Positions 35,784 to 45,661 are shown, numbered from the stretch's first letter. The stretch is DNA of 64,000 bases from Haemophilus parainfluenzae (GCF_014931375.1 NZ_CP063117.1:1364501-1428500), one strand, 5' to 3'. A program made the numbers and translations. Notes: generated by a model not told the origin, from the sequence alone.

Positions 35784-36287
35784 TTATCTTTCCTTAGATT
35801 GCGACGCACGCGTCATCTTTGAGGCTCTAATCAATGCCCATAAGCCGAAAATGCCAACAATATAACCGATACCACCAATAATATCGTGTAGGTAAATTTT
35901 GTCTTTTAATTTAGAAATATCTTCGCGGACCAACATCAATGCATTGTCATTGTTATTAGTGGCTTGCGCAGATACTCTGTTGGCAACAATTGAGGCTCGA
36001 TGTCCTTCTTCACCTTCTATCACTACTTTAATGGCACCTTCGGCAGTGGTATTGATCGGATAGGCAAATAGCCCATCTCGATCTGTTTTGCCTTCCAATA
36101 GAGGGGAGTCCTGGCCAGCTTGCAAAATCTCCATATAGGTTTCTGCCGCTGGGGTCATATCGGAATAATAGGCTTTGCCAGAAACTGTGCGTCCATCATA
36201 TTGTGCAAAAACATGCAAACTATGAGCCAATGCGGATGGTGCGCACAGCCAGGTGAAAAGTGCGGTTAAAAATACAACTCTTTTCAT
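35784..36287 (-). CDS. nikL: Nickel transport accessory protein NikL
   Basis: A 167-residue protein with a signal peptide (cleavage near ALA before HSLHVFA), a periplasmic Ig-like/CbiL-type domain and one C-terminal membrane helix (about 133-155). A His at the mature N-terminus is typical of metal handling. It stands between nikK and nikM, with the NikKL pair replacing the CbiN component of cobalt systems. A USS lies within the signal-peptide codons. Name based on operon order and family resemblance. Confidence 0.85.
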   Translation of the reverse strand: MKRVVFLTALFTWLCAPSALAHSLHVFAQYDGRTVSGKAYYSDMTPAAETYMEILQAGQDSPLLEGKTDRDGLFAYPINTTAEGAIKVVIEGEEGHRASIVANRVSAQATNNNDNALMLVREDISKLKDKIYLHDIIGGIGYIVGIFGLWALIRASKMTRASQSKER

Positions 36288-36970
36288 TATTTCGCATCAA
36301 AAGTCAGCATATATTCAACACTACGTTTGCTATAGTCAGGATTGTCTTTAACCGGCTCGTCAAATTCAGCCCAGACTTTGTTATAGCCCGCTTTAGGGGT
36401 GAATTGTGCAATACCTTTTTCATTGGTTAAGTTGAATGGGTGATCTTCGCCTAAACCCACTTTGATGCCTTGCACTGGTTTACCTTTTACTAACACGAGA
36501 ATATCCAGTGGTTGTCCCGCTTTCGGTTCACTTTGTGGAATAAGCTCATAATCCATATTGTGTGATTTATTCGCTTGCGCATCCCAGTGTAAAATCGCTT
36601 TGCCGAATTTGACTGGGTTAACACTGAGTACAGCTTCAGGTGCTTGCTGTTTGGTTTTTTCGACATATTTACCGCTTGGCAATTTCGACCAAACACCATT
36701 ATCAAAGCGAATAAATGCGATGGCAGCATCAGGTGCGGCAAAGTGCGCTTCGCCTTCTTTAAAGTTTACTGTGGCATTTTGCAATTGGCCTTTAGCATCA
36801 AGTAGGCGTACCGCTTTTAATTTGCTTTGAGGATAGGTTTCGGTTTCCTCATGACCAAATTTAACCACATATTGCCCTTTTGCATCCTTAGCAGGCTTCA
36901 ACCAAACATTATGTGCATTAGCGAGTGAAGCACCGAATAGTGCGGTAATAAACAATGCTGTTTTTTTCAT
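36287..36970 (-). CDS. nikK: Nickel transport periplasmic protein NikK (DUF4198)
   Basis: A 227-residue exported protein: signal peptide ending LANA, then the mature start HNVWLKPAKD, as in DUF4198/NikK proteins. It probably presents nickel to NikLMQO in the periplasm. It is the first gene of the operon and is divergent from nimR. The promoter between them has a MerR-type 19-bp spacer. The stop overlaps nikL by one base (TAATG). Confidence 0.87.
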   Translation of the reverse strand: MKKTALFITALFGASLANAHNVWLKPAKDAKGQYVVKFGHEETETYPQSKLKAVRLLDAKGQLQNATVNFKEGEAHFAAPDAAIAFIRFDNGVWSKLPSGKYVEKTKQQAPEAVLSVNPVKFGKAILHWDAQANKSHNMDYELIPQSEPKAGQPLDILVLVKGKPVQGIKVGLGEDHPFNLTNEKGIAQFTPKAGYNKVWAEFDEPVKDNPDYSKRSVEYMLTFDAK

Positions 36971-37008
36971 GGAAGTTCTCCTTTTCTAACATGTGAATAC
37001 TGTGATAA

Positions 37009-37039
37009 AGTATAAAATATGAAGTAACTTCAGAGTCAA
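37009..37039 (-). promoter_or_regulatory. MerR-type promoter/operator of nikKLMQO
   Basis: On the minus strand TTGACT (37039-37034) and TATACT (37014-37009) are separated by 19 bp, the overlong spacer of promoters activated by MerR-family distortion. The spacer contains the symmetric TGAAGTTACTTCA (37032-37020). NimR, encoded divergently, is the obvious ligand. Confidence 0.8.
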
Positions 37040-37056
37040 GTGTAATTTAATAAAAA

Positions 37057-37470
37057 ATGAAAATTGGTCAACTAGCCAACATTGTTGGCTGTACGGTGGA
37101 AGCTGTACGTTTCTATGAAAAACAAGGATTAATCGAGCCAGCCAAACGAACGAGCGGTAATTTTCGTGTTTATACGGAAGAGCATTTGAAACAACTTTCT
37201 TTTATTTGTTATTGTCGCAGTTTGGATATTTCACTAAAAGAAATCAAAATGTTGCTCAATCCTCAATGTGCCACTCAAGAGCAGGAACGAGAAATCAATG
37301 AGCTGCTAGATCGACATATTCGAGAAGTGTCAAAACGGATCCATGAATTGGCTCACTTACGAATTCGCTTAATTCAGCTCAAAGGCAAATGTAGCCAGTT
37401 TGAACAAAATAATGATTTAATGAATACCTTATTGCAGCATAGCGGCATTAATTTTGTGCCGCTAAAATGA
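37057..37470 (+). CDS. nimR: MerR-family nickel-responsive regulator NimR
   Basis: A 137-residue transcription factor with an N-terminal winged helix-turn-helix (MKIGQLANIVGCTVEAVRFYEKQGLIEP, then GNFRVYTEEHLKQLSFI), a dimerisation helix (about 84-115) and a short C-terminal sensing part. Cysteines lie in LNPQCATQ and LKGKCSQF. The divergent position next to nikK and the MerR-type promoter match the NimR system of H. influenzae. Other MerR metal sensors (CadR, ZntR) are alternatives by sequence, but context favours nickel. Confidence 0.87.
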   Translation: MKIGQLANIVGCTVEAVRFYEKQGLIEPAKRTSGNFRVYTEEHLKQLSFICYCRSLDISLKEIKMLLNPQCATQEQEREINELLDRHIREVSKRIHELAHLRIRLIQLKGKCSQFEQNNDLMNTLLQHSGINFVPLK

Positions 37471-37606
37471 TGTCTAGCACGAGTACCAGTAAAAATTTTT
37501 CAAATAATGTTTAAATATCGAACAGTGAAACATAGAAAAGCTGAAAATAAACATCAAAAAAGAGTAAAATTGGAACAGACTGCTTTTTTATTTTAAGGAG
37601 AAAATC

Positions 37607-37948
37607 ATGCATGAGATGTCTCTCTGTCAGAATATTATGGAAATTATTGATCAACAACAGAAAAAGCATGAAATCCATGAAGTGACAGATATTTGGCTAG
37701 AAATTGGGGCACTGTCTTGTGTCGAGCAAAGTGCGGTAGAATTTTGCTTTGAAATTATGCGCAAAGATACCGTTGCTGAAAACTGTCAGTTACATTTTAT
37801 TCATTTACCTGCGATTGCATGGTGCTGGCAATGTCAAAAGGAAGTTGAGATTGAAGCCTATCAAGATTGCTGTCCACATTGTCACAGTGCATATTTACAA
37901 CGTCGAAGTGGCACCGAATTTAGAGTGAAAGAAATTGCCGTAAAATAG
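37607..37948 (+). CDS. hypA: Hydrogenase nickel chaperone HypA
   Basis: Delivers nickel, with HypB, to the hydrogenase large subunit. The 113 residues begin MHEMSLCQNI, with the nickel ligand His2. The zinc site is made of two CxxC pairs, CWQCQ and CPHCHS. Ribosome site AAGGAG. It is separated from hypB by 187 bp, unlike the compact hypABCDE of E. coli, so it may have its own transcript. Confidence 0.94.
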   Translation: MHEMSLCQNIMEIIDQQQKKHEIHEVTDIWLEIGALSCVEQSAVEFCFEIMRKDTVAENCQLHFIHLPAIAWCWQCQKEVEIEAYQDCCPHCHSAYLQRRSGTEFRVKEIAVK

Positions 37949-38059
37949 CAAAGATATCTAAATGGACAAATTAAATTTGATCTTTTGAATATAAAATACG
38001 CTAACTACTTGATAGTATGTATTTATCTCTCTTCAAAGAATATATTTAAGATAGAGAAT

Positions 38060-38088
38060 ATGGTATTCTAACGCATGTGAATTACCAT
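38060..38088 (+). other. Imperfect hairpin upstream of hypB
   Basis: ATGGTATTC (38060-38068) pairs with GAATTACCAT (38079-38088) with one bulged T around a 10-nt loop, 48 bases before hypB. No T-run follows. It could be an operator or RNA structure; function unknown. Confidence 0.4.
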
Positions 38089-38135
38089 AGATTCTAAGTA
38101 TTTACAGAATAAACGAAAAATTATTGAGGTGACTT

Positions 38136-38942
38136 ATGTGTACAACCTGTGGCTGTGGCCATCCAGATCAAGTCAGAATCGGTGAATTACCGCATGTTCA
38201 TCATGATTCCAATGCGCAACATGCAACAAAACTACCTAATTTTTCTCATTCCTCCTTCCGCATGCCAGACACGCCGCAACAAGAAGAAACCCAGCAACGA
38301 TTACTGAAAGTAGAGCAAGATATTCTTGGTGCCAACAATCAGTTAGCCGATATGAATCGTCGCTTTTTTGCCAATCAGCATATTTTGGCACTTAATCTTG
38401 TTTCAAGTCCTGGTTCAGGCAAAACAACCTTATTGACGACTACGTTAAATGCATTAAAAAATGACTATCCTTGTTATGTGATCGAAGGGGATCAGCAAAC
38501 AGAAAACGATGCGGATCGTATTCGTCAAACCGGTGTGCCGGCAATTCAAGTCAATACAGGTAAAGGATGTCACTTAGATGCACAAATGATTGGTAATGCA
38601 TTAGTGAAATTGCAGCCACAGGAAAATAGTCTGATGTTTATTGAAAATGTCGGAAACCTAGTCTGCCCATCAGAATTTGATTTAGGTGAGCATGCCAAAG
38701 TGGTGATTTTATCCGTGACAGAAGGTGAAGATAAACCGCTGAAATATCCACATATGTTTGCGGCTTCTAAATTAATGATTTTAAATAAAGTGGATTTACT
38801 ACCTTACTTGAATTTCGATGTGGAAAAATGTATTGCTTATGCGAAACAAGTGAATCCGACAATTGAGGTTATCCAGTTGTCTTCTCAAAGTGGAGAAGGA
38901 TTACAGCAATGGCTAGACTGGTTAAAAGCGCAAGAACGATAG
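38136..38942 (+). CDS. hypB: Hydrogenase nickel-insertion GTPase HypB
   Basis: A GTPase that regulates nickel transfer. It has 268 residues. The N-terminal MCTTCGCG is the high-affinity nickel site (CxxCGC) also found in E. coli HypB, followed by a modest His-containing linker (HVHH, H) rather than a long poly-His store. The G domain has SSPGSGKTT (P-loop), ENVGNLVCP (second metal site) and NKVDLLPY (guanine specificity). It forms an operon with hypD and hypE (9 and 4 bases between genes). Confidence 0.96.
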   Translation: MCTTCGCGHPDQVRIGELPHVHHDSNAQHATKLPNFSHSSFRMPDTPQQEETQQRLLKVEQDILGANNQLADMNRRFFANQHILALNLVSSPGSGKTTLLTTTLNALKNDYPCYVIEGDQQTENDADRIRQTGVPAIQVNTGKGCHLDAQMIGNALVKLQPQENSLMFIENVGNLVCPSEFDLGEHAKVVILSVTEGEDKPLKYPHMFAASKLMILNKVDLLPYLNFDVEKCIAYAKQVNPTIEVIQLSSQSGEGLQQWLDWLKAQER

Positions 38943-38951
38943 GAGCATCAA

Positions 38952-40064
38952 ATGCAGTTTGTTGATGAATTTCGTGATCCTGAACTGGCCAAAAGTCTGT
39001 TGCAGCGACTACAAAAAATAATGGAAAAACAACAGCACTTTACGCCAGAAAATCCGTTATATCTAATGGAGGTCTGCGGCGGACATACCCATACCATTTT
39101 TAAATTTGGACTAGATCGTCTATTACCCAAAAGTATTGAGTTTATTCACGGTCCAGGCTGCCCAGTATGTGTCTTACCGATGGGGCGAATTGATGTTTGT
39201 ATTGAGATTGCTCGTCGTCCAGAAGTGATTTTCTGTACTTTCGGTGATGCCATGCGAGTACGCGGACGTTTAGGTTCATTATTAGAAGCCAAAGCACAGG
39301 GCGCAGATGTTCGAATTGTTTATTCACCGCTTGATGCATTGAATATCGCATTGAATAATCCAGACAAAAAAGTGGTGTTCTTTTCACTTGGTTTTGAAAC
39401 GACCATGCCAAGTGCCGCAATTACCTTGCAACAAGCGAAAAAACAACAGGTAAAAAACTTTTTTGTGGTATGCCAAAATATTACTATCATCCCGACATTA
39501 CACAGCTTATTGTCGCAAGGACAAGTAAAAATTGACGGCTTTATTGCGCCCGGTCATGTCAGCATGGTAATTGGTTCTGAACCTTACCAAGAATTATGTG
39601 ACACCTATCATAAGCCTTTTGTGATCACTGGTTTTGAACCTTTAGATATCCTACAAGCAATTTTAATGTTGGTAACACAGATTGCTGAACAACGCTGTGA
39701 AGTGGAAAATCAGTATAAACGCATTGTGCACCAACATGGCAATGTGTTGGCTCAACAGGCAATCAGTGAAGTATTCCGCTTGAAAGCCAGCAGCGAATGG
39801 CGTGGATTGGGCGAAATTGCAGAATCAGGCGTAGAACTGACAGATGATTATCAATGCTTTGATGCAGAAGCGCATTTTGCATGTCAGCCACATCAAGTTG
39901 CTGATGATCCTGATTCTCGCTGCGGTGATGTATTAATCGGTAAATGCAAGCCGGCTGATTGCCCATTATTTGCTAAAAAATGTAATCCAGACAATGCTTA
40001 TGGTGCGTTAATGGTGTCTTCCGAAGGGGCATGTGCGGCCTATTATCAATATAGACGGGAATAA
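38952..40064 (+). CDS. hypD: Fe(CN)2CO assembly scaffold HypD
   Basis: An iron-sulfur protein of 370 residues on which the cyanide and CO ligands are attached, with HypC. Key motifs are MEVCGGHTH (Cys for iron), HGPGCPVCVLP, the SLGFETT stretch and the C-terminal [4Fe-4S] ligands in CGDVLIGKCKPADCPLFAKKC. Length and motifs are normal. Confidence 0.97.
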   Translation: MQFVDEFRDPELAKSLLQRLQKIMEKQQHFTPENPLYLMEVCGGHTHTIFKFGLDRLLPKSIEFIHGPGCPVCVLPMGRIDVCIEIARRPEVIFCTFGDAMRVRGRLGSLLEAKAQGADVRIVYSPLDALNIALNNPDKKVVFFSLGFETTMPSAAITLQQAKKQQVKNFFVVCQNITIIPTLHSLLSQGQVKIDGFIAPGHVSMVIGSEPYQELCDTYHKPFVITGFEPLDILQAILMLVTQIAEQRCEVENQYKRIVHQHGNVLAQQAISEVFRLKASSEWRGLGEIAESGVELTDDYQCFDAEAHFACQPHQVADDPDSRCGDVLIGKCKPADCPLFAKKCNPDNAYGALMVSSEGACAAYYQYRRE

Positions 40065-40068
40065 AACA

Positions 40069-41082
40069 ATGACTGATTTTATTACAATGGCACACGGAAA
40101 TGGTGGTGCCACAATGCAAGAGTTGATCCGCGATTATTTTGTCGAGGCATTTGATAACCCAATACTTTCACAAGGCGAAGATCAGGCTCGCATTGCTTTA
40201 CAAGAGTTGAATGCTTTAGGTGAGACTCTGTCATTTTCTACCGATAGTTTTGTGATTGATCCGATTTTTTTCCCGGGTGGTGACATTGGTAAACTCGCCG
40301 TGTGTGGCACAGCTAACGATGTAGCGGTATGTGGTGCCGTACCAAAATATTTATCCTGTGGGTTTATTCTGGAAGAAGGCTTACCATTAGAAACTTTAAA
40401 AAAATTGATTCAATCTATGGCAAAAGCCTGCCATTCAGCTGGTATTCAAGTGGTAACAGGTGATACCAAAGTAGTACAAAAAGGCGCGATAGATAAAGTG
40501 TTTATCAATACGGCAGGCATTGGTGTGATTCCAAACGGACTCGACTGGGGTGTACATCGCATTCAACCAGGTGATCAGATTATCGTGAGTGGTACTTTGG
40601 GTGATCATGGTGCAACCATTTTGAATTTACGCGAAAATCTTGGTATTCAAACGGACTTACGCAGTGATTGTGCTGTGCTTGCCCCGCTTATTGATTGTAT
40701 TCGTCCGATTGAAGGCGTGAAAGCTGTGCGCGATGCAACCCGTGGTGGTGTGAATGCGGTACTCCATGAATTTGCACAGGCACAGAAAGTAGGGATTCAA
40801 ATTGATGAAACGGTATTACCAATTCGTCAGGAAGTACGCGGTATTTGCGAATTACTCGGTTTAGATGCGTTAAATTTTGCTAATGAAGGTAAATTGGTGA
40901 TTGTGGCGGATAAAGAAAAAACAGCTGAAATTCTGACCGCACTTCGTAGCCATCCATTAGGTGAAAATGCGGCCGTAATCGGCGAGGTAACGACTGATGG
41001 CAAAGTTCGTGCTGTTGGGCTTTTCGGTCAAAGTCGCTTGTTAGACTTACCGCGTAACGAACCTTTACCACGAATCTGTTAA
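40069..41082 (+). CDS. hypE: Carbamoyl dehydratase HypE
   Basis: Dehydrates its own thiocarbamate to thiocyanate, the cyanide donor. The ATG at 40069 gives 337 residues starting MTDFITMAHGNGG, the conserved first block; an in-frame GTG inside hypD is not needed. It ends PRIC, so the essential C-terminal Cys carbamoylated by HypF is present. The ATP-grasp-like PurM fold is shown by GEDQARIA and FSTDSFVIDP. It ends at a strong terminator. Confidence 0.97.
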   Translation: MTDFITMAHGNGGATMQELIRDYFVEAFDNPILSQGEDQARIALQELNALGETLSFSTDSFVIDPIFFPGGDIGKLAVCGTANDVAVCGAVPKYLSCGFILEEGLPLETLKKLIQSMAKACHSAGIQVVTGDTKVVQKGAIDKVFINTAGIGVIPNGLDWGVHRIQPGDQIIVSGTLGDHGATILNLRENLGIQTDLRSDCAVLAPLIDCIRPIEGVKAVRDATRGGVNAVLHEFAQAQKVGIQIDETVLPIRQEVRGICELLGLDALNFANEGKLVIVADKEKTAEILTALRSHPLGENAAVIGEVTTDGKVRAVGLFGQSRLLDLPRNEPLPRIC

Positions 41083-41085
41083 GCA

Positions 41086-41118
41086 AAAACCGGTTTAATG
41101 TTAAATTAAACCGGTTTT
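41086..41118 (+). terminator. Terminator after hypE
   Basis: Arms AAAACCGGTTTA (41086-41097) and TAAACCGGTTTT (41107-41118), 9-nt loop. It also faces the convergent dsDNA-mimic gene. Confidence 0.85.
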
Positions 41119-41150
41119 AGTTTGTGAATTGATATGTGCGAGAAGGGTAG

Positions 41151-41474
41151 TTATTTTTTCCAAATAACGTGGAATTCACGATCTTCTTCTCGGTGTGAAA
41201 TTAAGAATTTTGCAAACACATCATCCATTTCATCTTTCTCATTCACTAATCCCACCCAAACTTCAGCAAAAGCGTCAGGATCGATTAATACCCCAATTTC
41301 TTGTTCCCAATCATCTGCCGTTTCGACAAACTCGACCGCACCACGATCTTCAAATTGCAGATTGAATAGCATAATATCTGCTGGATCGAGATTTTCGCCC
41401 GCCATCTCTAAGAAAATATCATAAGCAAGATCAATCGCTGCATCTGGATCGAGTTTTTGAATATCAGTTGTCAT
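41151..41474 (-). CDS. Putative double-stranded DNA mimic protein (HI1450/YciU, DUF440)
   Basis: A very acidic 107-residue protein. Structural work on H. influenzae HI1450 proposed that its surface charges imitate duplex DNA and bind HU. The sequence from [11 protein letters not shown] through [12 protein letters not shown] to the [13 protein letters not shown] end is almost that protein. The ATG at 41474 is chosen because the homologue starts there; the frame is open upstream to 41531. No operon partner. Confidence 0.93.
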   Translation of the reverse strand: MTTDIQKLDPDAAIDLAYDIFLEMAGENLDPADIMLFNLQFEDRGAVEFVETADDWEQEIGVLIDPDAFAEVWVGLVNEKDEMDDVFAKFLISHREEDREFHVIWKK

Positions 41475-41530
41475 TGGGTTTTCCTTCATTAAGTCAATTG
41501 CACGTATGATACCGCAAGAAACAGAAAACA

Positions 41531-41570
41531 AAAAGTGCGGTCAAATTTATCGTTGTTTTTGACCGCACTT
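41531..41570 (-). terminator. USS-pair terminator downstream of ppc
   Basis: AAAAGTGCGGTCAAA (41531-41545) and TTTGACCGCACTT (41558-41570) are opposed extended USS forming a long stem. T-runs occur on both sides. It ends ppc on the minus strand, before the dsDNA-mimic gene. Confidence 0.85.
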
Positions 41571-41587
41571 ATTTTTAGTTGCCGTAA

Positions 41588-44227
41588 CTAGCCCGTATTT
41601 CGCATACCTGCGGCAATACCTGTGATGGTAATCATCAGGGCTTGTTCTACATCAGGGCTTGGGTTTTCAGGCGATTCACGGAAACGACGGAGCAGTTCCA
41701 CTTGAAGAAGATTGAGTGGATCCGTATAAACATTACGTAACGCAATAGAATCGGCGATCCACGGCAAGTCCGCCATTAATTCATCTTTGTGAGAAAGCGA
41801 AAGCACGGTTTTAATATCTGCATTCAGTTGATTACGCAGATTTTCACCTAAGTACCAAAGTTCTTTTTTCACTAAGTTATGATCATATTGTTCAGAAAGC
41901 CAAGTATCGGTTTTACTGAACACCATTTCTAACATCCCCACACGAGTAGAGAAGAATGGCCAAGCTTTACACATTTCTTCAATAATATGACCTTTGCCTT
42001 CATCTACAATTTTTTGAATTGCCGCACCCGCACCAAGCCATGCCGGTAGCATTAAGCGGTTTTGCATCCAAGCAAAAATCCATGGAATGGCACGCAAGCT
42101 TTCTACGCCACCATTTGGATTACGTTTTGCAGGGCGAGAGCCAAGTGGTAGTTTAGACAGTTCTTGTTCTGGTGTGGCACTGCGGAAATAAGGCACGAAG
42201 TCTTTATCCCCACGAACAACACTACGGTAAATGTCACATGAAGTAGCGGAAAGCTCATCCATGACGGTACGCCATTCTGCTTTAGGTTCTGGCGGTGGGA
42301 GTAAGTTTGCTTCTAAAATCGCGCTCGCGTAAAGATCAAAGGTTTCAACCGCAACTTCGGGTAAACCAAGTTTAAAGCGAATCATTTCCCCTTGTTCAGT
42401 CACACGTAAACCATTTTTGAGTGAGCGTGGAGGTTGAGAAAGTAATGCTGCATGTGCAGGCGCACCACCACGACCGATTGTACCACCACGACCATGGAAT
42501 AAAGTGAGTTCAATACCCAGTTCTTCGGTTAAATTGACTAATGCTTCTTGTGCACGATATTGTGCCCATGAAGCTGCCATCATTCCCGCATCTTTAGCTG
42601 AGTCAGAATAACCAATCATCACCATTTGGTGATTGTTAATTACGCCACGATACCAACCAATATTAAACAATTGACGCATGACACCTTCAGAGGCATCTAA
42701 GTCATCTAAGGTTTCAAAGAGTGGCACGACAGGAATGTGATAAGGCACGCCCGCTTCTTTTAATAATAAATGCACAGCAAGAACATCAGAGGCGCTTCTT
42801 GCCATGGAAATAATATAGCAAGCAATTACACCTTGTTTTTGTTGTGCAATGACTTTGCAAGTCTCTAAAATTTCTTGGGTTTCTGCAGATGGCTCCCAAT
42901 GGGTTGGAATTAATGGACGGCGAGAATTTAATTCACGCACCAAGAAAGATTGTTTTTCTGCTTCGCTCCATTGTGCATAATCTCCAATACCAAGATAACG
43001 GGTAATTTCAGCAATCGCATCTGTATGACGCGTACTTTCTTGACGGATATCCATTTGTGAAAGGGTAACCCCAAAACAGCGAATACGATGCAAAATATCC
43101 AATAAGGATCCATTGGCAATAATCCGCATGCCGCATGCCATCAATGATTGATAGCAATCATAGAGTGGTTCCCAAAGTTGATTATCTTCCATGATGATAT
43201 CTGCTTGGCTTACGCGTGGCGGACGATTTGCCATGCAATCTTCAAAGTAATCAAGGGTCGCGATAAGTTTTGCACGAAGCGCTTTGACCACAAAACGATA
43301 AGGTTCTAAATGTTCACCATATTTTGCGGTAAATTCTGGTGTGCATTTCACCATGGATAATTCATCGGCAAGGGATTTAATGTCATTTAAGAATAAATCC
43401 GCCGCTTTCCAACGAGCAAGATAGAGCACTTGTTGCGTAATTTTTGAAGTAACAAATGGGTTACCATCACGGTCACCGCCCATCCAAGAAGAAATTCTGA
43501 CAGGACGTAAGCCCACAGGTAAATCGTAGCCTAAGAATTCACGAGCATGTTCATTTAGTTGACGTAAGAATTCCGGTACTCCTTGCCATAGGCTATTTTC
43601 GATCATGGCATAGCCCCATTTTGCTTCATCGAATGGGGTAGGGCGAACAGTACGGATTTCATTGGTATGCCAAGCTTCAGCAATTAAACGAAGCAACAGA
43701 CGTTCAATAATGCCGCGTTCTTTCGGTGTTAAATCATCGTGTTCTAATTTGCTTAAGCATTTATTGATCTCAACGTGTTTGTGGATTAACGAACGTCGTG
43801 TGGTTTCGGTTGGGTGTGCGGTTAATACTAGCTCAATGAGCAAGTTTTCAACGGTTTTGTAAACTTCTTCTTTTGAAATATTTAATGCTTTTAAGCGTTG
43901 GAATAAAGCACTTAATGAACGATTAGAAGATTGTAAATCTTTGTGTTGGCGAGAGACCGTTTGGTATTGTTCAGCGATATTCGTTAAGTTAAGGAAATGG
44001 CTGAATGCACGCGCAACGGGAATAATGTTTTCGTTAGAAATGGTGGAAAGGGTATCTAACAATGTTTTACGTGCTTGGCTATCACCCGCTCGAGATTGTT
44101 TGGACAATTGACGAACATTTTCAATTAAGGTGAGAATGTTTTCGCCTTGTGCATCATTAATGGTTTCTCCAAGAAAACGCCCTAGCATATTAATGTTATG
44201 GCGGAGAGTGCGATACTCATCAGTCAT
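41588..44227 (-). CDS. ppc: Phosphoenolpyruvate carboxylase
   Basis: Fixes bicarbonate onto PEP to refill oxaloacetate. The ATG at 44227 gives 879 residues (E. coli 883), with ribosome site GGAGTTC. A further in-frame ATG 30 codons upstream is not conserved in character. Motifs are [13 protein letters not shown] (catalytic His), [50 protein letters not shown] and the C-terminal end MRNTG, which is invariant in PEP carboxylases. It supplies the anaplerotic route to succinate typical of Pasteurellaceae. Confidence 0.97.
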   Translation of the reverse strand: MTDEYRTLRHNINMLGRFLGETINDAQGENILTLIENVRQLSKQSRAGDSQARKTLLDTLSTISNENIIPVARAFSHFLNLTNIAEQYQTVSRQHKDLQSSNRSLSALFQRLKALNISKEEVYKTVENLLIELVLTAHPTETTRRSLIHKHVEINKCLSKLEHDDLTPKERGIIERLLLRLIAEAWHTNEIRTVRPTPFDEAKWGYAMIENSLWQGVPEFLRQLNEHAREFLGYDLPVGLRPVRISSWMGGDRDGNPFVTSKITQQVLYLARWKAADLFLNDIKSLADELSMVKCTPEFTAKYGEHLEPYRFVVKALRAKLIATLDYFEDCMANRPPRVSQADIIMEDNQLWEPLYDCYQSLMACGMRIIANGSLLDILHRIRCFGVTLSQMDIRQESTRHTDAIAEITRYLGIGDYAQWSEAEKQSFLVRELNSRRPLIPTHWEPSAETQEILETCKVIAQQKQGVIACYIISMARSASDVLAVHLLLKEAGVPYHIPVVPLFETLDDLDASEGVMRQLFNIGWYRGVINNHQMVMIGYSDSAKDAGMMAASWAQYRAQEALVNLTEELGIELTLFHGRGGTIGRGGAPAHAALLSQPPRSLKNGLRVTEQGEMIRFKLGLPEVAVETFDLYASAILEANLLPPPEPKAEWRTVMDELSATSCDIYRSVVRGDKDFVPYFRSATPEQELSKLPLGSRPAKRNPNGGVESLRAIPWIFAWMQNRLMLPAWLGAGAAIQKIVDEGKGHIIEEMCKAWPFFSTRVGMLEMVFSKTDTWLSEQYDHNLVKKELWYLGENLRNQLNADIKTVLSLSHKDELMADLPWIADSIALRNVYTDPLNLLQVELLRRFRESPENPSPDVEQALMITITGIAAGMRNTG

Positions 44228-44344
44228 ATGAACTCCGATAAAGAAAAAAATAAAACTAGGGGAGATATAACCAAAAATATGTATCGGGATCAAATGCTCT
44301 ACGTCAAAAACTTGCATTAAATCAAAAAAGGCTAAAATAAGTAA

Positions 44345-44390
44345 AAAAATGACCGCACTTTTTTAGATAAAATTCAAAGTGCGGTCAAAA
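44345..44390 (-). terminator. USS-pair terminator downstream of purR
   Basis: TGACCGCACTTT (44350-44361) and AAAGTGCGGTCA (44376-44387) pair. On the minus strand the stem is followed by TTTTTTTAC. It separates purR from ppc. Confidence 0.85.
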
Positions 44391-44400
44391 AGTTTAATGT

Positions 44401-45411
44401 TTATTTAAGGTTGCGAACTGATTTTCGAATGACGAGTTCAGGATGGATCGCAATGCGGTGTTTTTCGTGATTATCGTTATCTTTATTGGCAATACGCTCA
44501 AATAAAAGATTAACCGCTTGTGCACCTAAACGAGACTTCGATTGGTGAATCGTTGTGAGCGGCGGTGCATAGAAACGTGATGAGTGAATATTATCATAGC
44601 CGATAATCGAAATATCATCAGGCACGCGCAAGCCTTTTTCCGTAATCGCAGAAATTGCACCTAATGCCATTACATCATTACAACAGAACACGGCAGTAGG
44701 TAGACTATCTTGTGCAAGAATTTTATTCATACACTCGTAACCGTCTTCAGGCTCGAAGAAACCTTCCATAATCCAATTTTCATGGATCGGTAGATTGGCT
44801 TCATTCATGGCTTTTACAAAGCCCTCGTAACGGGTTCTTGCAGTCGTTTTATCTAATTCACCCGCAATAAGACCAATGGCTTTATGGCCACAATCAATTA
44901 AATGTTTCGTGGCAAGGTAACCGCCCGTAAAACTGTTATCTTCAATGATATCGGTATCTGTATTTGGCCCCCAATCCATTACCACCATCGGCACAGACGA
45001 GAAACTAGAAAGTACATCGAGCGAATGTTGTGTGTATTCAGAACACATGACCAATAAACCATCTACACGTTTTTTGGCAAGCATTTCGACGTGGTTTTTA
45101 ATTTTTTCAGGATCATTTTGTGTATTACACAAAAAAAGTGAATAGCCTTGACGATAACAATGATCTTCAACGGCATGAATGATTTCAGCAAAATAAGGGG
45201 ATTCACTGGTGGTAACAATCATCCCAATGGATTTTGTCGTATTGACTTTCAAACTCCGAGCAACAGCACTTGGTGAGTATTTCAAGCTTTTAATGGCTTG
45301 CATCACCGCCTCTTCGGTTTCTTTTGCTACAAAACGGGTTTTATTAATTACATGGGAAACAGTGGTGGTGGAAACACCGGCCATTTTCGCGACATCTTTA
45401 ATTGTTGCCAT
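44401..45411 (-). CDS. purR: Purine repressor PurR (LacI family)
   Basis: A 336-residue DNA-binding repressor that uses hypoxanthine or guanine as corepressor. The helix-turn-helix is [24 protein letters not shown] (2-25), followed by the hinge helix with [11 protein letters not shown] and a periplasmic-binding-protein-like domain (about 60-336). Similarity to E. coli PurR is strong along the whole length. No PurR box was found in its own upstream region. The neighbouring small YnhF-like gene is also next to purR in E. coli. Confidence 0.95.
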   Translation of the reverse strand: MATIKDVAKMAGVSTTTVSHVINKTRFVAKETEEAVMQAIKSLKYSPSAVARSLKVNTTKSIGMIVTTSESPYFAEIIHAVEDHCYRQGYSLFLCNTQNDPEKIKNHVEMLAKKRVDGLLVMCSEYTQHSLDVLSSFSSVPMVVMDWGPNTDTDIIEDNSFTGGYLATKHLIDCGHKAIGLIAGELDKTTARTRYEGFVKAMNEANLPIHENWIMEGFFEPEDGYECMNKILAQDSLPTAVFCCNDVMALGAISAITEKGLRVPDDISIIGYDNIHSSRFYAPPLTTIHQSKSRLGAQAVNLLFERIANKDNDNHEKHRIAIHPELVIRKSVRNLK

Positions 45412-45484
45412 AATTTTGCCTCTAGAGAATTTTTCCTATTATAAAGACTGTCACCAAATAGGTTAAGTAAATTATAAAAAATTT

Positions 45485-45512
45485 TTGAAAAAACGTGCTT
45501 TATTGTTAGAAT
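45485..45512 (+). promoter_or_regulatory. Sigma-70 promoter of the YnhF-like gene
   Basis: TTGAAA (45485-45490) and TAGAAT (45507-45512) with a 16-bp spacer, 34 bases before the small gene. Both hexamers differ from consensus by one base. Confidence 0.6.
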
Positions 45513-45546
45513 GGGTTATCTTTAACTAAACAAGTGGGAAATTAAA

Positions 45547-45627
45547 ATGAGTGATTTTGGTTACGCAATGTTAGCTGTAGTGCTTTCTTTAAGTGTTGTA
45601 GTCGGTTTAGCGACTGCAATTTTCTAA
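45547..45627 (+). CDS. ynhF: YnhF-like 26-residue membrane peptide
   Basis: A very small gene of 26 codons: a short polar start (MSDFGYA), then a single hydrophobic helix (about residues 8-26) ending VGLATAIF. Its size, single helix with a GL-TA ending, and position beside purR match the YnhF small membrane protein family. The function of that family is unknown. A good promoter, a GTGGGA ribosome site and a USS-pair terminator immediately after support it as a real monocistronic gene. Confidence 0.75.
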   Translation: MSDFGYAMLAVVLSLSVVVGLATAIF

Positions 45628-45661
45628 TTGAAAGAAATAACATATTAATCCGTTTAAAATA

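Noticed and set aside
37571..37583. Sigma-54-like TGGAAC...TGC before hypA
   Set aside because: The GG and GC elements are 8 bases apart instead of 10, which sigma-54 does not tolerate.
45412..45546. PurR operator for purR autoregulation
   Set aside because: No ACGCAAACGTTTGCGT-like site was seen in the upstream gap.
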